Source: Adenanthera pavonina (Eukaryota; Streptophyta; Magnoliopsida; Fabales; Fabaceae). From it: DNA of 64,000 bases. Position 1 is the first letter of the stretch, and each line of letters starts with the position of its first letter. The notes under the pieces were generated by a model, which was not told where the DNA came from, ran no database searches, and saw only the letters and a list, made by a program, of their open reading frames with translations. Where the stretch lies: assembly GCA_026686845.1 (NCBI GenBank), contig JAIVEN010000006.1, forward strand, positions 31,852,501-31,916,500, written 5' to 3'. The translations under genes and the position numbers were made by a program. Of the stretch, positions 62,420-64,000 are shown piece by piece.

Positions 62420-63576
62420 TAGCCCATTGTATTGATTTAGGGTACAAGGGGGTCAAAACTTGGAGGAGTGATTTCTTCGAGGTAACCTCCTTGAACAAGT
62501 TGGCTGTGTTTTTTTGTGACTTGTGCAAATGGTCCTAAGCTGTCAAATGGCTATTTGTAACAATTGAGAGCGTCAGATTGTCAGTTTTGATCCAAAAGTG
62601 ACCAAATTGGGCATCTAAAATCTCTATACAAAGATGGATTGGCGTAAAATTAGTGCCTATAGTTCGTTTAGGATGAAAGTGACATGTAGGAGTTAGAATA
62701 AAGACAATTGGAGGTTAGGGCATGAAGTTGTACGCATGGGAAGTTCGGCTGAAAAAATTAGAAAATTACTAATATGGATTCTAATATGGGCGCTACGATG
62801 CCAACCCATTCTATATCTCCCAAGCCACGGCGGCACTGTAACATGCCATAACCCAACCCTATTTCATCCTGTTATGTCCTATTTGGCCAGTTTTTCAAGT
62901 TTTAGTGATCTTTAGGAGTATTTGGGAGTAGGTTGTTACATATTAGGCATGTATCTTCATGTAATTATGTCACTTTAAATCCTATCTAATGTATGACAAG
63001 GTATAAGATCAAGGAAATAGCCCTATATGGACTTAATGACTTTTATCTTGCAAAGTTATAGGATATAAAGTAACTTTATGACCACTGTATAGTAATGCAA
63101 TTAATGTTTGGGCATGTTTGTGAAGAATTAATGAGTGTTATATATGTATGGAAACTAGATAGAAAGAGCTTTAAATTGGTCTAAAGAGAACTCAATTTGG
63201 ATAACTGTGTTATTTTATATGAATTTTAAATTTGGCCCATAAATCAGGAAATTTTGAAAATAACCAAATTAAATAGTAATTGATTTCAAAATTTACTATA
63301 TGAATTTGTCAAGTCAATACTCTAGTTCATGTTTTTTCATATAGACAATGTTTTTAGCTATTTTTAGAGACTTGTATCATATGTACATGATTCTTTTAGA
63401 TTTTGTTATATTTTTTTCAAAGTTCACCCTGTAAAATGCTAATTGCCAAATGAATAGTATCCAAAGTAAGAAAAATTCATTTGGCATTTTTATGTAATTC
63501 AAGCTATCAAATAAACTTCCATGGATATGATTGTGACTTAATACATGGGAATTGATTATAAGATCCAGGTGTTACA

Positions 63577-63699
63577 CCTATCATGTGTTGTAAGTGGCTT
63601 TAATACCAAATTAAAATCAGAAGCCAAAGAGTAGTACTGTAAAGCAATAATGTATATTGAGTGCTTCCACTAGGGTTACAACATGATATTTATACATAT
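63577..63699 (-). mobile_element. Copia primer site and end of 5' LTR
   Basis: GCTTTAATACCA (63597-63608) is the reverse complement of a tRNA-iMet primer site with two changes. Only about 20 bases separate it from the family B insertion point next to the gag ATG, normal spacing for Copia. LTR sequence follows to the right until the next insertion at 63700. Confidence 0.65.
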
Positions 63700-64000
63700 T
63701 GTAACAACCCTTATTATATTATCCTAACTTGGTCCCCAACTAATTAAGTATAATTGGCATTGTGTGCAGAACCGAAAGATCAAGATGGAAGAAAGGTTCA
63801 AGTGGAGGTAGAAAAAAGCTCCACCTCACGGCACAAGGCAGGGCTACTACGGTAAGCAAGCTGCAATTTTGGTTAATTTTTCTAGGCCGAGAAGCTCTAC
63901 GCCACAGCGGGCTTTTCTAGACCCACGACGACCGTCGAGATTTCTGCTTAAATCAAAATATTTTTGGACATATGGATGAAGGAGAAACAGAGGGAGAAAG
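63700..64000 (+). mobile_element. Family A-like LTR, 5' part, cut by window end
   Basis: Begins TGTAACAACCC and aligns with the first 300 bp of LTR 2 (GGCATTGTGTGCAG, GGTTCAAGTGGAG, AGCTCCAC, GGAGAAACAGAGGGAG). It is strongly CpG-depleted compared with LTR 2, so old. Whether it is solo cannot be seen. Confidence 0.8.

Larger units (their letters stand above)
44199..62940 (+). mobile_element. Family A-like solo LTR with three insertions inside
   Basis: Start about 44199 (TGATAACGACCC for TGTAACAACCC), end TAGGTTGTTACA. Pieces 44199-45150, 56529-57508, 59367-59513 and 62420-62940 sum to about 2.6 kb, matching the 2388-bp LTR of the intact element in order: CpG leader, GGTTTGGGTATGAGTTT, hairpin arms, GACTTTGTCTCACACCC, TTGGGCC, and CAAGGGGGTCAAAAC. 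Left target duplication uncertain. Confidence 0.78.
42321..63576 (+). mobile_element. Family B solo LTR (outer shell of the nest)
   Basis: The left part (42321-44198) begins TATAATATCC, a worn TGTAATATCC; the right part (62941-63576) ends CCAGGTGTTACA. Together they make about 2.5 kb of family B. Shared blocks with 59514-62419 include GACCCTAGGATGTCCA (about 43912 and 61090) and TTATGGCATGA. It sits between the gag ATG and the primer site of the Copia element. Target duplication is not clean (CATAG against CCTAT). Confidence 0.7.

Overview
This window is nuclear DNA of a flowering plant, most likely a eudicot. It is AT-rich and intron-bearing, and it carries a plant LRR receptor-kinase gene. 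Most of the rest is typical plant transposons: Ty3-gypsy LTRs with a tRNA-iMet primer site, Copia LTRs, CACTA and hAT elements and a LINE. I see no rRNA, tRNA, CRISPR or bacterial-type gene. I cannot name the species.

Layout: 1-1163 is the 3' part of a Copia-type LTR (called family C here). 1367-2707 is a worn non-autonomous CACTA element. 3136-17224 is one Ty3-gypsy-type insertion (family A) built as LTR-internal-LTR-internal-LTR, with a 6604-bp period and a single TATTT target-site duplication outside it. Its two 4216-bp internal regions carry a primer site and a polypurine tract but no gag-pol, so it is a large non-autonomous (LARD-like) element. 17.2-19.2 kb holds fragments of a second LTR family (B), a LINE 3' end, and an inverted family A fragment.

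The one host-type gene is a subfamily XII-like LRR receptor kinase on the minus strand (22933-19715). It has one 127-bp intron and is almost complete, but carries one in-frame TGA and one frameshift. A scrap of a second copy's 5' end lies at 23835-23945. 23-29.5 kb is AT-rich intergenic DNA with small terminal-inverted-repeat elements. 29472-33965 is a solo LTR split by a 3.0-kb CACTA element.

From 34 kb to the end the window is nested transposons. Working inward on the right: a Copia element (gag at 41433-42318, primer site at 63597-63608) is split by a family B solo LTR (42321-63576). That is split by a family A-like solo LTR (about 44199-62940). This in turn holds three insertions: an 11.4-kb CACTA element with decayed TNP2 transposase and Ulp1-type genes (45151-56528), a family C solo LTR (57509-59366) and another family B solo LTR (59514-62419). 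A similar but less deep nest occupies 35-41.4 kb.

The themes are unequal LTR recombination and decay. Seven apparent solo LTRs sit beside the reciprocal product, a tandem LTR-int-LTR-int-LTR element. The coding sequences are mostly broken by nonsense changes. Boundaries given with matching target-site duplications are firm; the others are approximate. All family names and homologies come from reading the sequence; no database search was possible.
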